The position numbers were made by a program, and so were the translations under genes. Below are positions 1-5,042 of a DNA stretch of 5,042 nucleotides, in pieces; within the stretch, counting starts at the first letter, position 1; the number at the start of each line of letters is the position of its first letter. Below the pieces are notes generated by a model. The model made no database searches, was not told where the DNA came from, and was given only the letters and a program-made list of their open reading frames with translations. This DNA comes from an uncultured Chloroflexota bacterium (GTDB taxonomy: Bacteria; Chloroflexota; Anaerolineae; Aggregatilineales; Phototrophicaceae): assembly GCA_937927665.1 (NCBI GenBank), contig CALBRY010000234.1, forward strand, positions 1 through 5,042, in the 5' to 3' direction.

Positions 1-408
1 TTTTACAACATCCTAAAAGCGCTTACGCCAGACACACACCTGCTCCTGGTTGGCGATGTGGACCAACTTCCAAGCGTTGGAGCGGGTGACGTATTACGTG
101 ACCTGATCCGCAGTGAGCAGTTCCCGGTCACGCGCCTGGTCTCCATTTTCCGACAGGCGGAAGGCAGCCTCATCATCCAAAACGCGCACCGGGTCAATCA
201 GGGCAAAATGCCTGATTTGACCAACAGCGAGCAGGATTTTTTCTTGTTCTCGGTTGAAGAGCCAGAGGCGGCGGCAGATCTGCTGGTTGAGGTGATCCAG
301 GAGCGCATTCCCCGGCGTTTCGATTTAGACCCCATCAACGATGTTCAGGTTCTCTCTCCGATGCACCAGGATGGCGGGTGTCGCAGCTTCAGGACTCCGG
401 GATTGTAG
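1..408 (+). pseudogene. recD2: RecD2-type DNA helicase, internal fragment with broken 3' end
   Basis: RecD2 proteins are 5'-3' superfamily 1B DNA helicases. The reading frame is open from base 1, so the true start lies outside the window; the GTG at 58 is internal and not a start. Visible motifs are the motif III block 'VGDVDQLPSVGAGDVL' (codons at about 52-99), the motif IV block 'SIFRQAEGSLIIQNAH' (about 142-189) and 'VQVLSPMH' (about 343-366), all in the order known for RecD2. After this the family continues with a G-x-x-G-V..LN segment and the C-terminal motor motifs, roughly 200 residues more. Here the frame instead runs into nonsense and a TAG at 406-408. A piece resembling 'MAGVAA' sits in the +1 frame at 371-388, suggesting a small indel near 370 before homology ends. 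Identity as a RecD2-like helicase is confident from the motifs. That it is a dead remnant is inference: an assembly error could give the same picture. Confidence 0.82.
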
Positions 409-693
409 AGGCGCAGGCATATTACCAGAGTTTTTGAGGCTGCCGTCCTCTTTTCGCGCACCGAAGTTATCATTCCTGCACCGGAAACCGGGCACGCGGT
501 CTGTGCTGCCATCGAAGAGGCAAAGCAGGCGAAAGAGGCGGGACAAGCACGGATCATCCTATTCAAATTAAATGGTCATGGGCACTTCGACATGGCATCC
601 TATGACAGCTACTTCGCGGGTCACCTAGAAGATTTTGAATACCCTGCTGAAGACATTGCTGAGGCACAACTGCGGATGCCGCAGGTTGGGTAG
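378..693 (+). pseudogene. trpB: TrpB2-like tryptophan synthase beta chain, C-terminal remnant with frameshift
   Basis: TrpB2-type enzymes are PLP-dependent and condense indole with serine to give tryptophan. Only the C-terminal ~105 residues remain, without a start codon. 'VSQLQDSGIVEAQAYYQ' is read from 378 to 428. The frame then shifts by one near 429-435 (a run of five T), and 'VFEAAVLFSRTE' continues from 430. It is followed by 'IIPAPETGHAVCAAIEEA' and 'GHGHFDMASYDSYFAGHLED', ending at TAG 691-693. These blocks match the end of TrpB2 rather than classical TrpB: the glycine-rich loop reads GHGHFD, not GRGDKD, and there is an acidic 'LEDFEYP' tail. The catalytic lysine and most of the PLP site lie in the missing N-terminal part. 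The residue before GHGHFD is Asn where the family usually has Ser, and 'RTEVII' replaces the usual 'RTEGII'; both fit decay. The 5' limit is uncertain (360-390). It is fused directly behind the recD2 fragment. Confidence 0.8.
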
Positions 694-700
694 GTGCCTC
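661..700 (+). other. Hairpin spanning the trpB remnant stop codon
   Basis: A compact hairpin can form here. The inner stem CTGCGG (670-675) pairs with CCGCAG (679-684) across an ATG loop, and it extends with AA/TT past one bulged G. The outer arms GAGGCAC (661-667) and GTGCCTC (694-700) are also exact complements. The TAG stop at 691-693 lies in the unpaired part between the two stems. No T-run follows, so this is not a standard intrinsic terminator. It could weakly stop transcription of the remnants or be a by-product of coding sequence. Confidence 0.3.
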
Positions 701-765
701 AAATCCAAAGACCCGAAACCCAAAGGGTGAATAAGCGGAAGGGCGGTCGCACCAGAATCTAGCTT

Positions 766-810
766 ACAGTCACGATCTGGATGGACAGTCCACATCCAGA
801 TCGTGACCGT
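766..810. repeat. 18-bp inverted repeat with 9-bp loop between convergent units
   Basis: GTCACGATCTGGATG (769-783) is the exact reverse complement of CATCCAGATCGTGAC (793-807), with GACAGTCCA between them. The arms extend to 766 and 810 with a single mismatch (768/808). This is the only strong structure in the 211-bp stretch without a gene (694-904). It lies downstream of both the plus-strand remnants and the minus-strand exporter operon, so a two-way transcription stop is the natural guess. Neither side is followed by a T-run, so an intrinsic terminator of the usual kind is not shown. A dispersed palindromic repeat or a protein-binding site is also possible. Confidence 0.55.
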
Positions 811-904
811 TCTCCGACACCTCACAGCCGCTAGAGAACTGCTACTGTTATTGGAATAGAGGAGCGAATCAGCCTCAACAGAAGCCCTCATTCCCTAACC
901 ACGC

Positions 905-2002
905 TCACACCGCACGCCTCATGTGGATTCGAGCGAACATCAAAATGCCCACCCCGAATGTGGTAATTGATAGGACGATCATTGCCCCTAGGCGAAAGAT
1001 GATCCCGTCTAAGGCAATACCGCCGATCAGCACTTGCTGAAGCGCCAACATCCCATGGGTAGCCGGGATAAAATCGAACAGTCCGATTTCATGTCCCACC
1101 ATGCTAAACAGGGCTGCGCCTTGTATCGGGAAAAACGCACCACTCAAAAACACCTGTAGCATGGTGACTACGCTGCCTACATTCAGGGCATCACTGTCTT
1201 TTTGTGAAAAGCAAGTCACGATCAAGCCCCACCCGATAGCGCTAAAGCTCAGCAGCAGTCCGATCAGGATCGCCAGAAGCAGCGAACCACGATTATGGAA
1301 GCCCAGTGCCAGTGCTGCCACAAACATCAGCACTACCTGACCGACGGCGACCAACATTTGGGCAAGAGTGACTCCCATCATAAGTTCCCAGGCACGCAAA
1401 TGGCTGATTCGGAGCCGCCGGAGTGTGCCTGAGCGAAGTTCACGTGCCACCAGCATCGAAGTCTGTGGGGTGAGCAACAGCACCGCAAAAATCATCATGC
1501 CGGGCGTGTAGGCATCAAACTCGGAGGCAGGAGCCGCAACGCTGATAGGGTGCTCCGTGATAGCCATGATGCGGGGGATACCACTCACCTGATTCAGCAC
1601 CGTTTCGAGCAGGGTACTGGCGATGATAAATCGCATCGACGTGCCATCACCGCGCACGGTGATTGGACTGGCTGGATCGGAGGTCAGTATCATCAGGATA
1701 TCGGCGTGTTTGGCTTTTAACTCGGACTCGGCGACTTGACGATCGTCAAGCAGGCGCACCTCAAAGACCGGACGGTTATCAGGATGACGCTCGGCTCGGA
1801 CAGCGTTGAGCACTTTCTCCGAAGCGGCACTGTGATCACTATCAATGACCAAGATAGGGTAGGTCGCCAGTTTGGGTGCAGTGCCGTAGCCTACATAGGT
1901 GATCAGGATGAACGCAATGGGTGTCAGCAGTGAGAGCGCGAGCAGGGTTGGATCGCGCAAGAACTCAAGCAGGTATTTCCGGGCGACGTGCAGAGTTTTC
2001 AT
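905..2002 (-). CDS. ABC-2 type exporter permease B
   Basis: Membrane subunit of an ABC-2 efflux pump, 365 residues. The layout is that of the ABC2_membrane_3 type. There is one N-terminal membrane segment (about 18-40), a large extracytoplasmic domain (about 41-165), then five segments at about 166-186, 208-234, 239-264, 274-297 and 333-357. The 'ELRSGTLRRLR' element (188-198) after the second segment is the cytoplasmic coupling region typical of the family. The start 'MKTLHVARKYLLEFLRDP' resembles normal family N-termini, so ATG at 2002 is kept, although the nearest purine-rich stretch (AGAGG) sits about 13 nt upstream, further than ideal. It follows the ATPase gene after 47 bp and is the last gene of the operon. 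It is a distant paralogue of permease A and probably its heterodimer partner; the gene order supports this, but pairing is inferred. Substrate unknown. Confidence 0.9.
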   Translation of the reverse strand: MKTLHVARKYLLEFLRDPTLLALSLLTPIAFILITYVGYGTAPKLATYPILVIDSDHSAASEKVLNAVRAERHPDNRPVFEVRLLDDRQVAESELKAKHADILMILTSDPASPITVRGDGTSMRFIIASTLLETVLNQVSGIPRIMAITEHPISVAAPASEFDAYTPGMMIFAVLLLTPQTSMLVARELRSGTLRRLRISHLRAWELMMGVTLAQMLVAVGQVVLMFVAALALGFHNRGSLLLAILIGLLLSFSAIGWGLIVTCFSQKDSDALNVGSVVTMLQVFLSGAFFPIQGAALFSMVGHEIGLFDFIPATHGMLALQQVLIGGIALDGIIFRLGAMIVLSITTFGVGILMFARIHMRRAV

Positions 2003-2049
2003 GGCAGTGTGGAGACCTCTCGTCTACTCTGTAACTTGGTCGACAACGA

Positions 2050-3045
2050 TCACTCGCGCAGGGTTCGCCCCGTGAGCTGGATAAATACGTCTTCAAGCGT
2101 GTTCGCACGGATGCTCAGCGTGGCTGGTTCCATCCCTGCTATCTTCAGGCGCTCAACAATACTCGGCAAATGACCAGTCGCATTGAGGGCATGTACATGC
2201 AAGGTGTGCTCAGTGCTGTTTAACGTTACCGTCGGTGCGATGTCAGCCAGCGCTGACCGGGCTTTGTTCTGAACGGCTTCCCAATCAACCCCTTCGCCCA
2301 GACATCCATTTAGGTGGATTTCGACCACATCCCCCTCACCCACGCGCCGTTTGAGGTTCTGGGGGGTGTCCAGGACCAACAACTGCCCATGATCGATAAT
2401 GGCAACCCGGTCCGCCATACGGTCAGCCTCATCCATGTTATGAGTGGTCAGGATCACCGTCTTTCGGCGCGATAACGAGTGAATGTAATCACGCACCCTG
2501 ACGCGGCTTTGAGGATCCAGCCCGGCTTCCGGCTCATCCAGGACAATAATCTCAGGGTCGTGAACCAGAGCCATCGCCATATTCAAGCGCCGCTGCATAC
2601 CACCAGAGAGCGTTCGCGCCTGTTTGTTGCGCTTTTCGATCAGATCCAGTTCTTCCAGCAGCTTTTCGCCGCGCCGCCGGGCTTCAGAGCTGCGGATACC
2701 GTACATCTGACCGATGAATTCCAACTGTTCGATGCAGGTCAGCCGTTCCCACAGCACAATCGCCTGGGGGCAAAGCCCAACCCGTGCGGAGTTCTCGGTA
2801 TCATCGCTCGAAATCGGGTGGTTGTGGATCAGCACCCGACCCGCATCAGGCTTGAGCAGTCCACACAACATATGAATCGCAGTGGTCTTCCCGGCACCGT
2901 TGGGACCTAACAGACCGAAGACTTCTCCAGCGTAAATATCAAGTGACAGCCCGTTGACGGCAGTTAGTGCGCCGTAGTGTTTGGTCAACCCTTCGGTCTT
3001 AACGACGATCTCGGTTGAACCAGAGCGCTTGGGTAGCTCAGACAT
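2050..3045 (-). CDS. ABC exporter ATP-binding subunit (DrrA/CcmA-like)
   Basis: Cytoplasmic ATPase driving the two ABC-2 permeases encoded on either side; two copies per pump are expected. From the ATG at 3045 it has 331 residues. A full motif set is present: A-loop Tyr24, Walker A GPNGAGKTT (47-55), Q-loop Gln94, signature LSGGM (146-150), Walker B IIVLDEP (166-172, with catalytic Glu171), D-loop AGLDP (174-178) and switch His202. It should therefore be active. The ~100-residue C-terminal extension ends in 'LEDVFIQLTGRTLRE' (317-331), the usual tail of drug-export ATPases such as DrrA (DUF4162-type). An in-frame ATG 15 bp further upstream (3060) would add five residues. I prefer 3045 because GGAG lies 9 nt before it, while the 3060 ATG has no visible ribosome binding site. 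The gene lies 28-43 bp after permease A. Function as a multidrug-type exporter is family inference; the substrate is unknown. Confidence 0.93.
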   Translation of the reverse strand: MSELPKRSGSTEIVVKTEGLTKHYGALTAVNGLSLDIYAGEVFGLLGPNGAGKTTAIHMLCGLLKPDAGRVLIHNHPISSDDTENSARVGLCPQAIVLWERLTCIEQLEFIGQMYGIRSSEARRRGEKLLEELDLIEKRNKQARTLSGGMQRRLNMAMALVHDPEIIVLDEPEAGLDPQSRVRVRDYIHSLSRRKTVILTTHNMDEADRMADRVAIIDHGQLLVLDTPQNLKRRVGEGDVVEIHLNGCLGEGVDWEAVQNKARSALADIAPTVTLNSTEHTLHVHALNATGHLPSIVERLKIAGMEPATLSIRANTLEDVFIQLTGRTLRE

Positions 3046-3054
3046 AGTCGTTGG

Positions 3055-3058
3055 CTCC
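3055..3058 (-). promoter_or_regulatory. Ribosome binding site deciding the ATPase start
   Basis: GGAG on the minus strand, 9 nt before the ATG at 3045. It overlaps the alternative upstream ATG at 3060, so both starts cannot use it. The bases before the 3060 ATG (CCCCTCAATAC) are pyrimidine-rich with no Shine-Dalgarno match. This supports the shorter protein. Confidence 0.5.
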
Positions 3059-3088
3059 ATGTATTGAGGGGTAAGGCAGGCTAATCAT

Positions 3089-4222
3089 TCAGAGGGCGAT
3101 ACGGCGTTGGTGAAAAACGAGCACACCAACGCCCAGAAAAATGCTGGTGAGAACAGTGAGTGCGATCAGTTCAAAGGCGATTGCTGACGGTCTATCACCA
3201 TAGATCAACACGCGGCGCATCGCCTCACTGGCGTGGGCAGTCGGCAGAAAATCGTACAGATTGATCACGCGCCCGGCGATCGTGGCTATGGGCATTGGGG
3301 GCATAGGAAAAATGGTGTTCGACAAAAAGACAACGGGGATCATGATGGCGGTTGCGACCATTGCAGCCTGACCATCACTGCGCGAGACACAAGCGGAGAT
3401 CAGCCCCATGCCCGTCACGCTGAGACTCACCAACACGCCAATGAGCACGGCTAAGATCAACGAGCCGGTGCTCTGGAAGTTGAACAACAAAGCAACCCCA
3501 AAAGCCAGGATTATTTGAAGAACTGCTAGGATGACTTCGGCGAAGCCGATTCCGATCAACAAATCGGCGGCAGTTGCCCGCGTCAATCGAAAGCGCTGAA
3601 GGGTGCCGGAGACCTGCTCACGCACTACGATCATGGCGATGTAGATCACGCCTATCATCACGCCGAAGACCAAGGTACCAGGGATCCCGAATTGAAGATC
3701 GGTCAGGGTACCTGTTCCACTGACAAATTCGAGCATGGCAGCGGGAGGGGGTGGGTTCTGTCCCCGATAGGCTGCCCCAAACTGCTCGATCATCCCTTTC
3801 AAAAAGCCAGTGGCAAATACATAATAGTCAAAGGTGCTGTCACCCACGATGTCAAGTCCGGGTTGACCGTTTTGGCTCAGAGCGGTTGTGAAATCGGGCG
3901 GGATGAGTATCAGCATCGCCGCCTTGCGCTCACGCAGAATGGTTTCAGCATCTGCCCGCGCTGTTACCTGCCTTACACTGAACAGAACTTCATGATCGAA
4001 TTGGGCATCCTGAAGCATTCTCGTGAACTGTGCGCCTGCTGCCCCCTGATCCTGGTTGATGACCACCAACCGTAATAACTGAGACATGCCTGAGCCAGAT
4101 GGATTGAACGAGATGCAGTAGATCATGATCAGCAAGGCTGGGAAACAGACCAACAGCGCCAGCATTGACGGCTCGCGCCATGCTTCACGGATGGTTTTGC
4201 GGGTGATACTTAATGCTTTCAT
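3089..4222 (-). CDS. ABC-2 type exporter permease A
   Basis: Membrane subunit of the same pump, 377 residues. Segments appear at about 20-38, 180-200, 222-248, 253-278, 286-305 and 349-370, with a large extracytoplasmic domain (about 39-178) between the first two: an ABC2_membrane_3-type layout. 'REQVSGTLQRFRLTRA' (201-216) is the coupling element and matches the equivalent 'RELRSGTLRRLR' of permease B. The external domain begins with 'VVINQDQGAAGAQF', comparable to 'LVIDSDHSAASEKV' in permease B, which supports common ancestry. It also has a short proline run (NPPPPAA, about 156-162) just before the second segment that permease B lacks. The ATG at 4222 lies 3 bp after the tetR stop, with no strong Shine-Dalgarno sequence, so translational coupling to tetR is likely. 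Together with the ATPase and permease B it should form an exporter with one of each permease. Substrate cannot be read from sequence. Confidence 0.9.
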   Translation of the reverse strand: MKALSITRKTIREAWREPSMLALLVCFPALLIMIYCISFNPSGSGMSQLLRLVVINQDQGAAGAQFTRMLQDAQFDHEVLFSVRQVTARADAETILRERKAAMLILIPPDFTTALSQNGQPGLDIVGDSTFDYYVFATGFLKGMIEQFGAAYRGQNPPPPAAMLEFVSGTGTLTDLQFGIPGTLVFGVMIGVIYIAMIVVREQVSGTLQRFRLTRATAADLLIGIGFAEVILAVLQIILAFGVALLFNFQSTGSLILAVLIGVLVSLSVTGMGLISACVSRSDGQAAMVATAIMIPVVFLSNTIFPMPPMPIATIAGRVINLYDFLPTAHASEAMRRVLIYGDRPSAIAFELIALTVLTSIFLGVGVLVFHQRRIAL

Positions 4223-4225
4223 GGC

Positions 4226-4948
4226 TCATTGCTCACTTGGTGTGTTTGTCTGCTGGATTCCAATTCCGCGGAGGATGAGGCTGATCAGTGCGCTCAATGT
4301 TCGATCCGCAGAGACCTGATGATCACTCATCTGAAAATAGGTGTTCAGGTAGGGAAAAAGTTGACTATCGCCGTAAACAATAGTCAGACCATGGATCACG
4401 CGCGAGGTTGCCTCAACATCGATGTGGGGGCGGACTTCGCCTCGCGCGATGGCACGGATTAACATGTCGTGAACCAGCGTGCGCATAATCACCGCGGTGG
4501 GGCGTACCACCCGATCCCCAAGTTCGGATTCACTGTGGTATGCCGCCCGCGCGAAAAAACGCAGCAGTCCTTGGTAAATCTGATTCATCTCCATCCCCCC
4601 TTGAATGTAGAGTGTGAGTCCTTCAGCCAGAGAGAGATCAAGCAAGTAGGGGCGGCTGCTCTCCAAAAGCATGTTCACCGTGCGCGCACACAGCAATACC
4701 ACAAAATCGATGAGGCTTTCCCGTTTGCCAAAGTAGGTGTACAAGGCGCCCACAGACACCCCGGCTCGCTCCGCGACCCGCTTAATGTTGATCTCGGTTG
4801 GCCCCTTTTCGACGGCTTCTTCCAGGATAGCCGACAGCACCGCCTGCTGGCGATCCGGGTCCAGACGGCGAAAGGTTCGGGTGATATGCCCCTCACCCTC
4901 CAACGCAAAGACGTACTGCTGAAATACCGCCCATTCGGAAGGTATCAT
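4226..4948 (-). CDS. TetR/AcrR-family transcriptional repressor
   Basis: One-component repressor that releases DNA on binding a small ligand, 240 residues. The N-terminal DNA-binding domain covers about 30-83. The helix-turn-helix is 'INIKRVAERAGVSVGALYTYFGKRESL' in two parts: recognition helix around 'AGVSVGALYTYF' (62-73) and the following 'GKRESLIDF' (74-82). The lead-in 'GEGHITRTFRRL' (18-29) is a conserved-looking element before it. Residues about 90-240 form the variable helical ligand and dimerisation domain. ATG 4948 is the only usable Met: an in-frame TAA lies upstream, no ATG/GTG/TTG falls between, and the next Met is residue 93. Its ribosome site is poor (GGGAG 15 nt away, AGGA one nt away), so the level of repressor may be kept low. 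It is the first gene of the exporter operon, 3 bp before permease A. Two operator-like palindromes sit in its promoter, so self-repression together with the pump is the likely circuit. The ligand is probably the exported compound (inference). Confidence 0.92.
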   Translation of the reverse strand: MIPSEWAVFQQYVFALEGEGHITRTFRRLDPDRQQAVLSAILEEAVEKGPTEINIKRVAERAGVSVGALYTYFGKRESLIDFVVLLCARTVNMLLESSRPYLLDLSLAEGLTLYIQGGMEMNQIYQGLLRFFARAAYHSESELGDRVVRPTAVIMRTLVHDMLIRAIARGEVRPHIDVEATSRVIHGLTIVYGDSQLFPYLNTYFQMSDHQVSADRTLSALISLILRGIGIQQTNTPSEQ

Positions 4949-4993
4949 GTCCTGTCGATTTTGCTCCCGCTGAATGCTATCCCAATCACGATC

Positions 4994-5010
4994 TTGAACT
5001 ATATATTCAT
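4994..5010. promoter_or_regulatory. Operator O2, second imperfect copy over the transcription start
   Basis: TTGAACTATATATTCAT is read on the minus strand as ATGAATATATAGTTCAA. It agrees with the minus-strand O1 (ATGAACCAATAGTTCAT) at 13 of 17 positions. Four of six arm positions are symmetric, so it should be the weaker site. Its centre is 22 bp from that of O1, about two helical turns, placing both on the same DNA face. It covers the predicted transcription start. Confidence 0.55.
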
Positions 5011-5039
5011 ATTATATGAACTATTGGTTCATGTTTCAA
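5011..5039 (-). promoter_or_regulatory. Sigma-70 promoter of the tetR-exporter operon
   Basis: On the minus strand, -35 TTGAAA (5039-5034) and -10 TATAAT (5016-5011) are separated by exactly 17 bp. The -10 is a perfect consensus and the -35 matches 5 of 6. The expected transcription start is near 5004, giving a leader of about 55 nt before the tetR ATG. The promoter is strong on paper, so the operon should be held off by a repressor; the palindromes over it fit that. No other promoter-like pair was seen between the four genes. Confidence 0.75.
5016..5032. promoter_or_regulatory. Operator O1, palindrome in the promoter spacer
   Basis: ATGAACTATTGGTTCAT is a perfect 6-5-6 inverted repeat (ATGAAC / GTTCAT). 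It fills the space between -35 and -10 and overlaps the first base of the -10. The size and symmetry suit a TetR dimer, and binding here would block RNA polymerase. Assignment to the adjacent TetR protein is inference from position. Confidence 0.65.
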
Positions 5040-5042
5040 GGG

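Noticed and set aside
58..408. GTG at 58 as the start of a separate 116-residue protein
   Set aside because: The frame is open to base 1, and the codon is the Val inside the helicase 'GDVDQLPSVG' motif, so it is internal to the recD2 fragment.
341..571. 76-codon plus-strand open frame
   Set aside because: Its product is basic, without family features, and it overlaps the true TrpB2 frame. Only its short 'MAGVAA' part may reflect a shifted recD2 piece.
718..728. Small inverted repeat ACCCAAAGGGT
   Set aside because: The 4-bp arms with a 3-nt loop are too short to mean anything alone.
625..891. 88-codon minus-strand open frame in the intergenic gap
   Set aside because: It runs antisense through the trpB remnant end and the inverted repeat, has no recognisable motif and low-complexity serine runs, and shows no supporting ribosome site.
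2189..2200. 12-bp palindrome GCATGTACATGC
   Set aside because: It lies inside the ATPase coding sequence, encoding a His-Val-His stretch; it is probably chance and has no regulatory context.
2479..2910. 143-codon plus-strand open frame
   Set aside because: It is fully antisense to the well-supported ABC ATPase; it is a shadow of that gene's codon bias.
3692..4075. 127-codon plus-strand open frame
   Set aside because: It is antisense to permease A, with no motif or start signal.

Overview
The window looks like chromosomal DNA from a bacterium, most likely a member of the Chloroflexota or a similar single-membrane lineage. That assignment is inference. It rests on three things: a RecD2-type helicase next to a TrpB2-type tryptophan synthase beta chain, the style of the TetR regulator (an 'ITRTFRRLDPDRQ' lead-in before the helix-turn-helix), and an ABC-2 exporter with no periplasmic adaptor or outer-membrane partner. 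No database search was possible.

Left part (1-693, plus strand): two gene remnants are joined. The first is an internal piece of a RecD2-family helicase, which enters from outside the window and loses its reading frame near 370. The second is the last ~105 codons of a TrpB2-like PLP enzyme, itself broken by a frameshift near 429-435. Neither can make its normal protein. The junction lies at about 360-390. Positions 694-904 hold no gene I can support. They contain a strong inverted repeat (766-810) lying between the plus-strand remnants and the minus-strand operon that converge on it.

Right part (905-5042, minus strand): a compact four-gene operon reads right to left: TetR-family repressor (4948-4226), ABC-2 permease A (4222-3089), ABC ATPase (3045 or 3060-2050) and ABC-2 permease B (2002-905). 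Gaps are 3, about 28-43, and 47 bp. The two permeases are distant paralogues and probably form a heterodimer powered by two copies of the ATPase. The complex would export a hydrophobic or amphipathic compound that cannot be named from sequence.

Control: the right edge carries a near-consensus sigma-70 promoter (TTGAAA, 17-bp spacer, TATAAT). A 17-bp palindrome, ATGAAC-N5-GTTCAT, fills the spacer. A second, weaker copy lies 22 bp downstream over the expected transcription start. This is the layout expected for a TetR dimer pair repressing its own operon, with the repressor as first gene and sensor. I found no CRISPR array, RNA gene, insertion sequence or clearly new system. The best leads are the tandem operator and the recD2/trpB junction.
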